From Longimicrobiales bacterium (GTDB lineage Bacteria > Gemmatimonadota > Gemmatimonadetes > Longimicrobiales > Gaopeijiaceae): 64,000 nt of DNA. The notes under the pieces are model-generated. The model ran no database searches. It was given only the letters and a program-made list of their open reading frames with translations, and was not told the DNA's origin. Below are positions 14,639 to 24,600 of the stretch, one piece after another. The stretch lies in contig CATQHQ010000001.1 of the NCBI GenBank assembly GCA_958296005.1, forward strand, positions 62,001-126,000, written 5' to 3'. Position numbers and translations under genes: made by a program. Position 1 is the first letter of the stretch, and each line of letters starts with the position of its first letter.

Positions 14639-16636
14639 GTGCGTCCCGTACGGAACCGGCGGAGGTTCCCCCACCAGCGATGCCAGCAGGGCGTTGGACT
14701 CCTGCCGCACGGCCAAGATGTCAGCCTGTATCTCCGCCAGCGACCGCATCGGCTTCGGCTTGTAGAAGTGGCGCGTGAAGCTGATCTCGTAGCCGGTCTT
14801 CACCGTACCCTGTCGATACCAAGCGTCCGCCGCGTAGGGCAGGACTTCGCGGCGCAGGAAGCCCTCCACGCCCCCGGCCTCAGTCAGCGGAACGCGCTCC
14901 GTGTCACGGAGATCGGGGTCCGGCTCGTATTCCACCACGGTGGGCTCACCGTCCACGACCGCTTCGAACCGGCCCACCAGCGGATCGGGTTTCGCGCCGC
15001 GCTTCCACGCCCGCCGAATCACTGGAGGCGCCCCCAGGTGGCGCTCGCGGTCCTCCTTCAGCCGCTTGATCTCCGCCGCCTTGTAGACGCGCTCCGGCTC
15101 GATGCCGGCCAGCCGCAACGGCCGCTCCACCGTCACCTTCTCGTATCCGAAGGCGTCGTTCGGAAAGATCTTCGATTCCTCCGTCTCCTCGAAGGCCAGG
15201 AACACGTCGCAGATGCGCTGGATGTCCTCTTCCGACAGTTCGCAATTCTTCTTTCCCAGGTTCTTTCGCAGGGGCGTGAACCACTTGGTCGCGTCGATGA
15301 GTTGTATCTTGCCGACGCGGTGCTTGGGCTTGCGGTTGGTGAGGACCCAGATGTAGGTGGCGATGCCGGTGTTGTAGAACATGTTCACGGGCAGCGCGAC
15401 GATGGCTTCCAGCCAGTCGCTTTCTATAATCCACTGGCGGACGTTGCTCTCGCCTTGACCAGCGCCGCCGGTAAACAGCGCGCTGCCGTTGTGGACCTCG
15501 GCGACGCGGCTGCCCATGACCGTGTCCCGCTTCATCTTGCTCAGCATGTTGGCCAGGAACAGCATCTGGCCGTCATTGACGCGGGTCGCCAGCGAGAACT
15601 CGGGGTCGCCGCCGTGCTGAATCACGAAGCGGGGGTCGTGCATGTCGCGCTTGCCGCCCATGCGTTGGAGGTCGCTCTTCCAGCTTTTGCCGTAGGGCGG
15701 GTTCGACAGCATGAAGTCGAACTCCTTGTCCGGGAACGCGTCGTTGGACAAGGTCGAGTACTCGGGGCCGCCCACGATGTTATCGGCGGCTTCGCCCGCG
15801 CCCCGCAGAAGCAGGTCGGCCTTGCAGATGGCGTAGGTCTCGGCGTTGATCTCCTGGCCGTACAGGTGCGTCGTCACCCTCTTGTTGCGTTCCTGTGCCA
15901 GCGCCTGCAACGTCTCTTCGGCGACGGTCAGCATTCCGCCGGTTCCGCAGGCACCGTCGTAGAGCAGATAAGTGCCGGGCGCGATCTCGTCCGCCACGGG
16001 CAGGAACACGAGCTTGGCCATGAGCTTCACGGCGTCGCGCGGGGTCCAGTGCTCGCCGGCTTCTTCGTTGTTTTCCTCGTTGAAGCGCCGCACCAATTCC
16101 TCGAAGATCGTGCCCATACCATGGTTGTCGAGGCCAGGGCGCTGGACGGTTCCGTCGGGCCGTCGTACGGGGTCCGGTCCCAGGTTGATGTCGGGCGACG
16201 TCAACTTCTCGATCAGGGAGCCCAGGGCGTCGGCCTTGGACAGGCGCGGGATTTGGTTGCGCAGCTCGAAGTTGTCGATGATCTCCTGGACGTTGGGCGA
16301 GAACCCGTCCAAGTACGTCTCGAAGTCGGCCCGCAGCCGTTGCTGGCTGGCCCGCGCCTTAAGGTCCTGCATGGTGAAGCGCGACGTGTTGTAGAAGGCT
16401 TGGCCTGCCGCCGCACGCAACCCACCGTCCTGGTTGGCCACCCCCGCCTTGTCCAGTATGGCCTTCCGCTCCAGCACGTCCTGCTTGGTGGGCTCCAGCA
16501 CCGCGTCCAGACGGCGGAGCACGGTCATGGGGAGGATCACGTCCCGGTATTTGCCGCGCACGAACAGGTCGCGGAGCACGTCGTCGGCGATGCCCCAGAT
16601 GTAGTTGGCGATCCAGCCGAGTTGGTCGTGGGTCAT
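14186..16636 (-). CDS. hsdM: Type I R-M methyltransferase subunit HsdM fused to a PIN-domain RNase
   Basis: Residues 1 to about 655 are a complete HsdM, the N6-adenine methyltransferase subunit. It has an N-terminal helical domain (NYIWGIADDVLRDLF), SAM motif DGACGTGG at 227-234, catalytic NPPY at 312-315, and the usual C-terminal FYKPKPMRSLAEI. Instead of ending there, the frame continues through a Pro-rich joint (GEPPPVPYG) into a 150-residue PIN domain, giving 816 residues against the usual about 650-680. GGGAGGAG precedes the ATG. The downstream antitoxin-like gene overlaps by 8 bp. A GTG at the PIN start could allow separate initiation, but no strong ribosome site is visible. Confidence 0.92.
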   Translation of the reverse strand: MTHDQLGWIANYIWGIADDVLRDLFVRGKYRDVILPMTVLRRLDAVLEPTKQDVLERKAILDKAGVANQDGGLRAAAGQAFYNTSRFTMQDLKARASQQRLRADFETYLDGFSPNVQEIIDNFELRNQIPRLSKADALGSLIEKLTSPDINLGPDPVRRPDGTVQRPGLDNHGMGTIFEELVRRFNEENNEEAGEHWTPRDAVKLMAKLVFLPVADEIAPGTYLLYDGACGTGGMLTVAEETLQALAQERNKRVTTHLYGQEINAETYAICKADLLLRGAGEAADNIVGGPEYSTLSNDAFPDKEFDFMLSNPPYGKSWKSDLQRMGGKRDMHDPRFVIQHGGDPEFSLATRVNDGQMLFLANMLSKMKRDTVMGSRVAEVHNGSALFTGGAGQGESNVRQWIIESDWLEAIVALPVNMFYNTGIATYIWVLTNRKPKHRVGKIQLIDATKWFTPLRKNLGKKNCELSEEDIQRICDVFLAFEETEESKIFPNDAFGYEKVTVERPLRLAGIEPERVYKAAEIKRLKEDRERHLGAPPVIRRAWKRGAKPDPLVGRFEAVVDGEPTVVEYEPDPDLRDTERVPLTEAGGVEGFLRREVLPYAADAWYRQGTVKTGYEISFTRHFYKPKPMRSLAEIQADILAVRQESNALLASLVGEPPPVPYGTHLRVYVDTSVVGGCHDAEFREPSRRLFDAFVRGEHTLVLSRLVGRELIGAPPSVEAVLSRVPDAHIEKLEMTKEAERLADAYIQAGALAHSMRADAEHIAMATVAEADCLVSWNFRHIANPRRIAICNSVNVVRQYQSTDICTPQEFTYDE

Positions 16637-16667
16637 GGCAATGGGGCTCCTCCCTTAGGCGGTCTTC

Positions 16668-17000
16668 GTGGCCGTGGAATCTAATGGCGCAGCCCGGCGA
16701 GCCCTCAAGGAGCGGCCGCTTGCCGACGAGCCTCCCCGGGACAAAGCCGTCTGGAGGTCGCCCATGGTGCAAGCCGACCCGCCCAGGACGGCGGGCCTGA
16801 CGTTGCGCTATCCACGCGGTCCATCGGAGATTGAGGGGATGCTGGCAACGCTGCGGGGCAGTTTTCGGGAGGACCAGGGAGCGAAGGAGAGAGATGTGGC
16901 GCGAACAAGTACGCTGGCCCGAACTGCTGGCGGCGCGACCAACTTGAAGGATGAGACCGTCAGCAGCTGGCTACAGCAAGACAGGGCGGCGGAATCATGA
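16668..17000 (+). CDS. Doubtful 110-codon ORF upstream of the SLOG gene
   Basis: Fills most of the 360-bp space between hsdM and the SLOG gene. Its TGA overlaps the SLOG ATG (ATGA at 16997-17000), which favours coupling, but the peptide has no recognisable fold and no good start. A second short frame begins at 16893 (MWREQVRWPELLAA) after GGAGAG and stops after 17 residues, so the region may be a decayed gene. Promoters for hsdM (leftward) and the SLOG gene (rightward) should also lie here. Confidence 0.25.
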   Translation: MAVESNGAARRALKERPLADEPPRDKAVWRSPMVQADPPRTAGLTLRYPRGPSEIEGMLATLRGSFREDQGAKERDVARTSTLARTAGGATNLKDETVSSWLQQDRAAES

Positions 17001-17617
17001 GGTCGCTGGCCGGTCGGCATGTATTTCTCTCCGCCGGCTTCCCGTCTGGGGACCGAGGCGAAGCGGTTCGGCCATTCGACGCGTCTGCCATTGCCGATGC
17101 GGTGACAGCGGTGGTGCGTTCAGTGCTCTCGGTGGACGGGAAGCTGCTTTTTGGCGGCCACACTACGATCACTCCGCTGGTGCTGATGATCGCCATGGAG
17201 CACCATGCCCGGGATTCCGTCGACGTGTTTCAGTCCCGATGGTTCGACGACAAGATTACGCCCGAGACGCGGAGGCTGGCTGATTCAGGTCTTGGGACCA
17301 TCCACCTGACTCCCAAATGCGACGACATGGCGGACAGTCTGCTGACGATGCGAATGTGGATGTTTCGCTTCGATCGGCCAGTGGGCGCAGTGTTCGTAGG
17401 CGGAATGGACGGGATTGTCGAGGAGCATGAGCTCGTCGGAAAAATGCTACCGGGCATCCCACGAATACCGATCAAGGGTCCAGGTGGAGCGGCGGCCCGC
17501 TTGCCGGTGGACGGCGAAGTTCCAAGGTCGCTGGCGCGTCGCCTAGGCTCGCGCTCCTATCCGCTTGTTGCGTCGGAGATCGTGGACTTCTTGAGTACGC
17601 AGCCGCCGCTCAGTTAA
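16997..17617 (+). CDS. SLOG-superfamily nucleotide-sensor-like protein
   Basis: A 206-residue single-domain protein with the SLOG-type Rossmann pattern: VFLSAGFPSGDRGE at the N-terminus, LLFGGHTTITPLVL, the glycine-rich GAVFVGGMDGIVEE, and GPGGAAARLP. SLOG proteins are predicted to bind nucleotide-derived signals in conflict systems and often gate TIR, STING or pore effectors. No effector is fused and none is obvious beside it. It lies at the edge of the R-M island and converges with the next gene, overlapping by 8 bp. Confidence 0.75.
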   Translation: MRSLAGRHVFLSAGFPSGDRGEAVRPFDASAIADAVTAVVRSVLSVDGKLLFGGHTTITPLVLMIAMEHHARDSVDVFQSRWFDDKITPETRRLADSGLGTIHLTPKCDDMADSLLTMRMWMFRFDRPVGAVFVGGMDGIVEEHELVGKMLPGIPRIPIKGPGGAAARLPVDGEVPRSLARRLGSRSYPLVASEIVDFLSTQPPLS

Positions 17618-19055
17618 TCCCCACCCGCCCCTGCACGTCCGCCTGCATGGAGGCCGAGTCGTAGCCGACGCCGTCCTTGAACACGATCGTGACGTTGCGG
17701 ATCACCGACGGTTCGGCGGTCAGGTCGCCGCGCATGACCACGAGATCGGCGAGCTTCCCCGCCTCGACGGTGCCCAGGTCGCCGAAGACGCCCAGGACGC
17801 GGGCGCCGTTGGCGCTCAGCACCTGGACCGCCTCCTCGGGGCTGAAGCCCGCCTCGACGAACAGTTCGTAGTTGCGTTGGTCGCCGTAGCCGGGTAGTGC
17901 GCCGCCATTGCCCGTGGGGTCCACGCCCGCCGCCAGCACGCCGCCGGCATCGTGGAACGCCTTTTCATAGGCCATGGCGTTGAGGAACCCGGCTTCGGGG
18001 CGCCCGATCTCGTCGATCTCCGCCTTGGCGGCCAAGTAGTCCTCCCGGACGGCGGGGGCCATGGCGTCTAGGGTCCGGCGGTCGCGGGTGGGTCGCCCCT
18101 GCACGAAGAGCTCGTAGACGGCGAGGGTCGAGGTCATGGCGACCTCGGCGTCGATCATCGCCTCGAAGGTGGACTGCACTTCCGGGCCGTCCACGTCCAC
18201 GGTGGTCGCGGTCTGCCAAAGGTCGGCGGGGCACTGGTCCTTGACCTTGGCCGCCGAGTAGTCGCTGTTGGTCGCCAGGCCGTGCTCGATATTGTCGATT
18301 CCCAGCTGCACCGCCTCCTTGAAGCTGATCGAGCACAGATGTCCGGTCACCTTCAACCCCGACTTGTGCGCTTCGTCGATCGCCGCCGCCAGTTCCTCGG
18401 TGCGGATCGTCGTGTACGCCTTCAGCCAGGTCGCCCCTTCGGCCGCCCAGTACCGCACGAAGCGCCGTGCCTGGTCGGCGTTCTTGAAGCGCGTCATGAT
18501 GTCGATGCTTTCGTCGCCGGTCATGTACGGCGCGGTAATGTGTATGCGCGGTCCGGGCTGCAGGCCTCGCTCGATCTCGTCCTTCAGATTGATCTCGGCG
18601 TAGGTCGCCAGGCTTCCGGTCGTGCGGATCGTGGTCACGCCCGACGCCAAGTAGAGGCGCTGGCCGGTGTAGCTCATCGGATGCATCCGACCACCCGCTG
18701 CCATGTAGAAGAGGTGGTTGTGCAGGCCGACCATGCCCGGCATGACCGTGTGGCCCGACAGCTCCACGACTGCGGCGCCCTCCGGGACGGAGACCGCGTC
18801 GGCCGCACCCACCGCCGCGATCCGGTTGCCTTGCAGAACGACGGTCTGGTTGCGCCGAACGGGTCCCCCAGTGCCGTCCACCAACGTCACGTCCTGGAGA
18901 GCCACGACGGCCGCGTCAATGGACACGTAGGACGCGGCCTCGGACCCGCTAGCCGGACGCTGTGCGGCGAGAGGCACCGTCAGGCCGACAGTGCACAGCA
19001 AGCCCGCGATCGCGAGCCACCGCATCGTGATGGGGCGGACGCTCGGTCTGCTCAT
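17610..19055 (-). CDS. Exported amidohydrolase family protein
   Basis: A metal-dependent hydrolase of the amidohydrolase superfamily with an N-terminal signal sequence (WLAIAGLLCTVGLTVPLAA). Metal-site candidates are HNH in GLHNHLF, a Lys in WLKAYTT, His in VTGHLCS and IEHGLATN, and Asp in AAGVDPTGNG. Total 481 residues. AAGGAG eight bases before ATG 19055 fixes the start. Relatives act as imidazolonepropionase- or prolidase-like peptidases of dipeptides and cyclic amides; the substrate here is unknown. Divergent from the next amidohydrolase. Confidence 0.88.
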   Translation of the reverse strand: MSRPSVRPITMRWLAIAGLLCTVGLTVPLAAQRPASGSEAASYVSIDAAVVALQDVTLVDGTGGPVRRNQTVVLQGNRIAAVGAADAVSVPEGAAVVELSGHTVMPGMVGLHNHLFYMAAGGRMHPMSYTGQRLYLASGVTTIRTTGSLATYAEINLKDEIERGLQPGPRIHITAPYMTGDESIDIMTRFKNADQARRFVRYWAAEGATWLKAYTTIRTEELAAAIDEAHKSGLKVTGHLCSISFKEAVQLGIDNIEHGLATNSDYSAAKVKDQCPADLWQTATTVDVDGPEVQSTFEAMIDAEVAMTSTLAVYELFVQGRPTRDRRTLDAMAPAVREDYLAAKAEIDEIGRPEAGFLNAMAYEKAFHDAGGVLAAGVDPTGNGGALPGYGDQRNYELFVEAGFSPEEAVQVLSANGARVLGVFGDLGTVEAGKLADLVVMRGDLTAEPSVIRNVTIVFKDGVGYDSASMQADVQGRVGIN

Positions 19056-19197
19056 CAGCTATTCTCCTTGTGAGCTGGGAACTCTGGCTCCATCCTGGCC
19101 AGCAACGGACACCGACGCAACCGGCGGGTGCGTCGGAGCAGAGCCACCCCGCCGAGCACCCACGAGCACCCACCCCATCGGGACGGAGAGCACCAGC

Positions 19198-20949
19198 ATG
19201 ATCCTTCGCAGCAGCCTTCATGCCAGAACGGCGGTCGCCGGCCTTTCCGCGATCGCGGCGGCAGCGGCGCTGTCGGCCTGCGCCGGCGAGCCCGCGGACA
19301 CCTCGGAACCCGCCGACCTGGTCCTGCGCGGCGGCCTCGTGGCCACCGTGGACGGGGACGACGCAATAGCCGAGGCGGTCGCCGTCAGGGGGGCGTGGAT
19401 CGTCGCCGTGGGCAGCGACGAGGAGGTCGAGCCCTTCATCGGCGACGACACCGAGGTGATCGAGCTGGACGGCCGTTTCGCGATGCCCGGCTTCATCGAA
19501 GGCCACGGCCACTACATGAGCCTGGGCAACTCCAAGACGATCCTGGACTTGAACAACGTCGCGAACTGGGACGAGATCGTCGCCATGGTGGCGGACGCCG
19601 CCGCGGAAGCGGAGCCCGGCGAGTGGATTCGGGGGAGAGGCTGGCACCAGGAGAAGTGGGACCGCCCGCCCGAGCCGTCCGTGGAGGGCGCACCGGTTCA
19701 CGCCTCCCTCTCGGCTGCGACTCCCGACAACCCGGTCCTGCTGGGCCACGCCTCCGGCCATGCGGCCTTCGCCAACGCACTCGCACTGGAGCTGGCGAGC
19801 TACGACCGCGACTCGGAACCGCCCCCCGGCGGCGAGTTGGTTCGGGACGCGCAAGGGGAGCTCACCGGCCTTCTTCGCGAAACCGCGCAGCGGCCGGTCT
19901 CCGCCGCCTTCGCCGAGTCCCAGTCGTCCCGCTCGCCCGAGGAGGTCGACGCCGTCTTCCGCCGGGAAGTCGCATTGGCCGCCGAGGAGGCGCTGTCCAA
20001 GGGGGTCACCTCGTTTCACGACGCCGGCACGGGCTTTGCCACGATCGACGGGCTCAAGGCGATGGAGGAAGAGGGCGCGCTGCCGGTTCGCCTGTACGTC
20101 ATGGTGCGGGGCCGGTCCAACGAGGAGATGGACGCGCGCTTGCCGGAGTACTACATGCCCTCCGAAGGCGACGACTACCTGACCGTGCGCTCGATCAAGC
20201 GCCAGATCGACGGGGCGCTGGGGTCCCACGGGGCTTGGCTGCTGGCGCCTTATGAGGACATGCCGTCCTCGGTGGGACTTGTGCTCGAGACGGTCGAGGA
20301 CATAACCGGAACCGCCCACGTGGCGATCAAGCACGGCTTCCAGGTCAACACCCACGCCATCGGCGACCGGGCGAACCGCGAAGTCTTGGACATCTACGAG
20401 TCGGTCTTCGACTCGGCGGCGGCCGAAGGCAGCGCCCTCCGCTGGCGGATCGAGCACGCGCAGCACATGCACCCCGACGACGTCTCGCGCTTTGCGGAAC
20501 TCGGGATCATCGCGTCGATGCAAGGAGTCCACGCGACGTCCGACGGGCCATGGATTCCCCGACGGCTGGGCGAAGCAAGGGCCGAGTCGGGCGCCTACAT
20601 CTGGCGCGCCTTCCTCAACGCCGGCGTGCTGATCAACAACGGGACCGACGTACCGGTGGAGGGGATCGACCCGCTGGTCGGCTTCCACTCGTCGGTTGCA
20701 CGGAGGATGGCCGACGGGAGCGTCTTCTACGCCGACCAGCGCATGACGCGCGTCGAGGCGCTGCGCAGCTACACGATCAACGGCGCCATCGCCGCCTTCG
20801 AGGAGGAGTACAAGGGCTCGCTGGAGGTCGGCAAGCTGGGCGACATCGTGGTGCTGGACCGGGACATCCTGACCGTCCCCGACGACGAGCTGCCGGAGGC
20901 GCGGGTGGACCTGACGATCGTTGGCGGAGTGGTGCGCTACGCGCGCTGA
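19198..20949 (+). CDS. Lipoprotein amidohydrolase, family 3 (YtcJ-like)
   Basis: With the start at ATG 19198 (GGAGAG upstream) the protein is 583 residues with a lipoprotein signal ending at the lipobox LSAC (Cys28). The amidohydrolase_3 fold shows GHGHY for the metal-binding HxH, then INTHAIGDRAN-like His, EHAQHMHP and NNGTDVP for the last Asp. Members hydrolyse N-substituted amides; substrate unknown. The frame is open to 18991 upstream but that part runs into the divergent gene. Confidence 0.88.
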   Translation: MILRSSLHARTAVAGLSAIAAAAALSACAGEPADTSEPADLVLRGGLVATVDGDDAIAEAVAVRGAWIVAVGSDEEVEPFIGDDTEVIELDGRFAMPGFIEGHGHYMSLGNSKTILDLNNVANWDEIVAMVADAAAEAEPGEWIRGRGWHQEKWDRPPEPSVEGAPVHASLSAATPDNPVLLGHASGHAAFANALALELASYDRDSEPPPGGELVRDAQGELTGLLRETAQRPVSAAFAESQSSRSPEEVDAVFRREVALAAEEALSKGVTSFHDAGTGFATIDGLKAMEEEGALPVRLYVMVRGRSNEEMDARLPEYYMPSEGDDYLTVRSIKRQIDGALGSHGAWLLAPYEDMPSSVGLVLETVEDITGTAHVAIKHGFQVNTHAIGDRANREVLDIYESVFDSAAAEGSALRWRIEHAQHMHPDDVSRFAELGIIASMQGVHATSDGPWIPRRLGEARAESGAYIWRAFLNAGVLINNGTDVPVEGIDPLVGFHSSVARRMADGSVFYADQRMTRVEALRSYTINGAIAAFEEEYKGSLEVGKLGDIVVLDRDILTVPDDELPEARVDLTIVGGVVRYAR

Positions 20950-20970
20950 CCTGCGCGCCCCGGCCGAGGC

Positions 20971-21525
20971 CTACGCCGCGGTCGTTGCCGGCGTCCGGCC
21001 GAAATCGCCGCTCGTAAGCAGATCGCTGAGGTCGCCGTCAGACGTCTTGCCGTCGATCCGTCCAGGCTCGAACGCCGGAGTTCCCGCCGCCGTCGCCTCC
21101 GCCAGCAGGTCGCGGGCGCCGGTGCACACGCTCCTTGCGAGCTCGATCAAGCCCGTGCGCTCCTTCAGCGCTAGGCCGGTCATTACCGCGACGCATCGCT
21201 TGCCGGGCCGGCGCTGCTCTTCCGTGGCGGGCCACTCCATGCCGCGCTTGCCGACGACGATCACGCCGACGCGGACTTCTTTCCTGATCCGCTCGCAAAG
21301 GGCGGACCACCACGCCTCGTCGCGGTCGGCCAGCGTCGGCGCCACGAGCACGAAGCCGCGCCGAAGCCCGGCCTTGTGCACTTCCTTGAGGGCCGCGGAC
21401 AGGGTCGTGGGATCGCAACGGCGGGGTGCCGCAGGGGCCGTCAGGAATGGGATGACGTCGGTCGGCTTCGGGTCGGTCGGCGTTGCCGGGTGCACTGCGA
21501 TGCGGCTCCTGTCGGGGGAAAGCAT
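20971..21525 (-). CDS. Hypothetical protein, 184 aa
   Basis: The start is placed at ATG 21525 (MLSPDRSRIA), because the longer frame would overlap the neighbouring propeller gene on the same strand. The middle region alternates beta and helix (GFVLVAPTLADRDEAWW, VRVGVIVVGKRG), suggesting a small Rossmann-like or nuclease-like domain of about 110 residues. Family not recognised. Converges with the upstream amidohydrolase gene with only 21 bp between stops. Confidence 0.55.
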   Translation of the reverse strand: MLSPDRSRIAVHPATPTDPKPTDVIPFLTAPAAPRRCDPTTLSAALKEVHKAGLRRGFVLVAPTLADRDEAWWSALCERIRKEVRVGVIVVGKRGMEWPATEEQRRPGKRCVAVMTGLALKERTGLIELARSVCTGARDLLAEATAAGTPAFEPGRIDGKTSDGDLSDLLTSGDFGRTPATTAA

Positions 21526-21613
21526 CCGTCCAACACACAACAACCAACGCGAGTCCCGATAGCGAACCGACGGCTTGACGGCAACAAACGTGTAACGAAG
21601 CGCCGCTGGGCAG

Positions 21614-24600
21614 CTATGGAACCGCCGAAATACCGTATGCCTCCAGCAACGCATTCAATGCCGGAACCGTCGTCGCGGCCACTTCGTCCAGCCGCTCGGC
21701 GGCCGCGCGGGCGCTCTCCTGCAACCTCGCCAACCTCCGATGCTGGTCGTCCGACGGTCCCGCAAGCGATCCCATCGTGGACGGCCCGCCGTCGAACTTG
21801 CCGATCAGGCCGGTCCACCAGTTCCGCAAGTTGCTGTTGATCTCCCGCCACTCGTCCGCCGTCTCCTCGATCTCGTGCACCAGCGCCGCCGCTCTTGCGC
21901 TGTCGTCTTCGGCTCCCCCCAACGCCGCCAGCGAGTCCACGGCATCCGTCGCCGCCCGCTCGATCTCGTACGCGGCCACGCCCCTCTCGTAGCAGAGCTT
22001 CTGAAGTTCGTACATCTCTAGGGTGAACTCGTACCGCGCCAGGCGTTCGGCGGCGGGAACGGGGAACCGGTCGTCGGGACGCACGACCAGCTCTTGGCGT
22101 TGCCGGACGCCCTGCCCGTTCCCGTCCACGACCAGCTCGACGGAGTAGGCGCCGGGCAGCACCAGCGGCCCGTCGGGGCCGGAGTCTAAGTTGGGCACGT
22201 CGTAGCGTGTGGTGTCGTGGGGGACGGGGTCGTGGCGCAGGTCCCACGTCGCCCGGTTCAGGCCGGCGGCGCCGGGTCCGTCCACCGTCCGCACCAAGTC
22301 GCCCATCTCGTTGCGTATCTGCAGCTGCACGCCCTCGTCCCCGACCGCCTCGGGCAGCCGGTAGTCCAGGTTGGCGCCGTAGGCCGGGTTCTGTGCTCGG
22401 TAGACCCCTTGGCCCATTGACGGGACGTCGTTGCGGTAGAGGAAGAGCGTCGCGGGACGGGGCGGGAAGAACACGGGACCGTCGGCCGCCGAAGCGCCCC
22501 CCTCGGACAGAGGCGTGACGTCGTCCAGTATCCAGATGCCCCGGCCGTGGGTTCCGGCCACGACGTCGTTCTCCCGGGGGTGTATCTCGATGTCGTCCAC
22601 GGGGACGGCGGGCATCCCGGAGCCGAGGTGCGCCCACGTCGCTCCCTGGTCCACCGACGCGAAGACGCCGTTTTCCGCGCCCGCCACCAGCAGGCTGGGG
22701 TTGCGGGGGTGTTCGCGCACGACGTTGATCGAGGCGCTTCCGGCGGTCGCCAAGCCCTCCGACAACGAGCGCCATGTCGCGCCGAGGTCGTCGGTGACGA
22801 AGACGTACGGCCCGTAGTCGTCGTCCCAGTGACCGTCCAGGCTGACGTAGGCCCTCTCGGCTTCGGCGTGGGACGCCTCCACCCAGCTGACGTAGTACGG
22901 GATCGGCGTTCCCCCGACGTTGGCGGTCACGTCGGTCCAGCTTTCGCCGCCGTCCCGGCTCGCCTGAAGAGTCCCGTCGTCCGCGCCCGTCCACAGCACG
23001 CCGGGCGTCGCCGGGGATTCGGAGACGGCCGTGATCTCGCCATAGCCGGATGCGCCGTCGTGCTTCGACAACGTGGTGGAGTCGGGAAGGACGCCCATGA
23101 TCGGCAGGCTGTCCTGATCGAGCGCCCGGGTCAGGTCCTCGGTGGCCCGCCAGCTGTCGCCCCGGTCGTCGGATATGAACAAGCGGTTGCCGCCCAAGTA
23201 CACGCGGTTGGAGTTGTGCGGCGAGACGAGGATCGGCGACTTCCAGTCGAAGCGGTACTCCTCCGTCGTGTCCCGAGGGAACGGCTTGAGGGCCTTGCGG
23301 TCGCCGGTGGCAACGTCCACCCGCACGATGCCGGCGTTCTGCGACGTGAGGTACGCGGTCCCCGGGTCCGACCAGTCGGTCTCGGCGTACATGCCGTCGC
23401 CGTAGTCCACAACCTGCCAGTCCCGGTTGAGGATTCCCTGATACCGCCGAGTCCGGCTCGGTCCCCGATACGAATTGTTGTCCTGCAAGCCGCCGTAGAC
23501 GTTGTACGGATCGTCCATGTCCAAGTCCACGTCGTAGAACTGGCCGATCGGTAGGTTGGCGATAAAGCTCCAGTTGGCGCCCATGTCCCACGTCGTGTAC
23601 ACGCCGCCGTCGTTGCCAAGGATCATGTGACGAGAGTTCCGCGGGTCGATCCAAAGGTCGTGATGGTCCACGTGCACGCCGGTGTTGTACTCCAGCTCCA
23701 TCGGCAGCGCTTCGAAGGTTTGTCCGCCGTCCTCCGAGCGGTGCAGCGCCCCTGCGACCATGTACACGCGCTCGTCGTCGTTGGGGTCGATGCGCAGCTG
23801 GCTGTAGTACATGGGGCGCTGGTTGAGGTCGTTGACCTTGCGCCACGACTCGCCCCGATCGTTGGACTTGTACACGCCGCCGTCCTCCGCTTCGACGACC
23901 GCCATGACCAGCGACGGGGTTCGGGCGGAGATCGCCAAGCCGATCCTGCCTTTGTCGCCTTCGGGCAGACCGTTGGTCAGCTCGTGCCACGTGCGGCCGC
24001 CGTCGGTCGTCTTGTGCACGCCGCTGCCGGGGCCGCCTCCGACGAACCCCCATGCCCGCCGCTGACGCTGATAGGTCGCCGCGTACAGCACCGAAGGGTC
24101 GGACGGGTCAATGGCCAGATCGACCACGCCGGTGTTCTCGTCCACGTGCAGGACCTTCTCCCAAGTTGCGCCCCGATCCGTGGTCTTGTAGACGCCGCGC
24201 TCCTCGTTCGGACCGAAGAGGTGGCCCAGCGCGCCCACCCACACCACATCCGGGTTGGTGGGGTGCACCACGATCCTGCCGATGTGTCTCGTCTCCTCCA
24301 ACCCGGTCAGCCGCCACGTCTTGCCGCCGTCCGTGGAGTGGTAGACGCCGGCCCCCCATGGCGAACTGTTCCGGTTGTTGGCTTCCCCGGTCCCGACCCA
24401 CACCTCCAGCGGGTCCGACGGAGCTATTGCGATGTCCCCCACCGACAGGTTCCCTGCGTCGTCGAAGATCGGCGTCCACGTCGTGCCGTGGTTCTCGCTC
24501 TTCCACACCCCGCCGGAGGCCGTCCCTAGGTAGACGAGGGACTGGCTGCCGGGCACCACCTCCAAGTCGGTGATCCGCCCACCGGCCACCGCGGGTCCGA

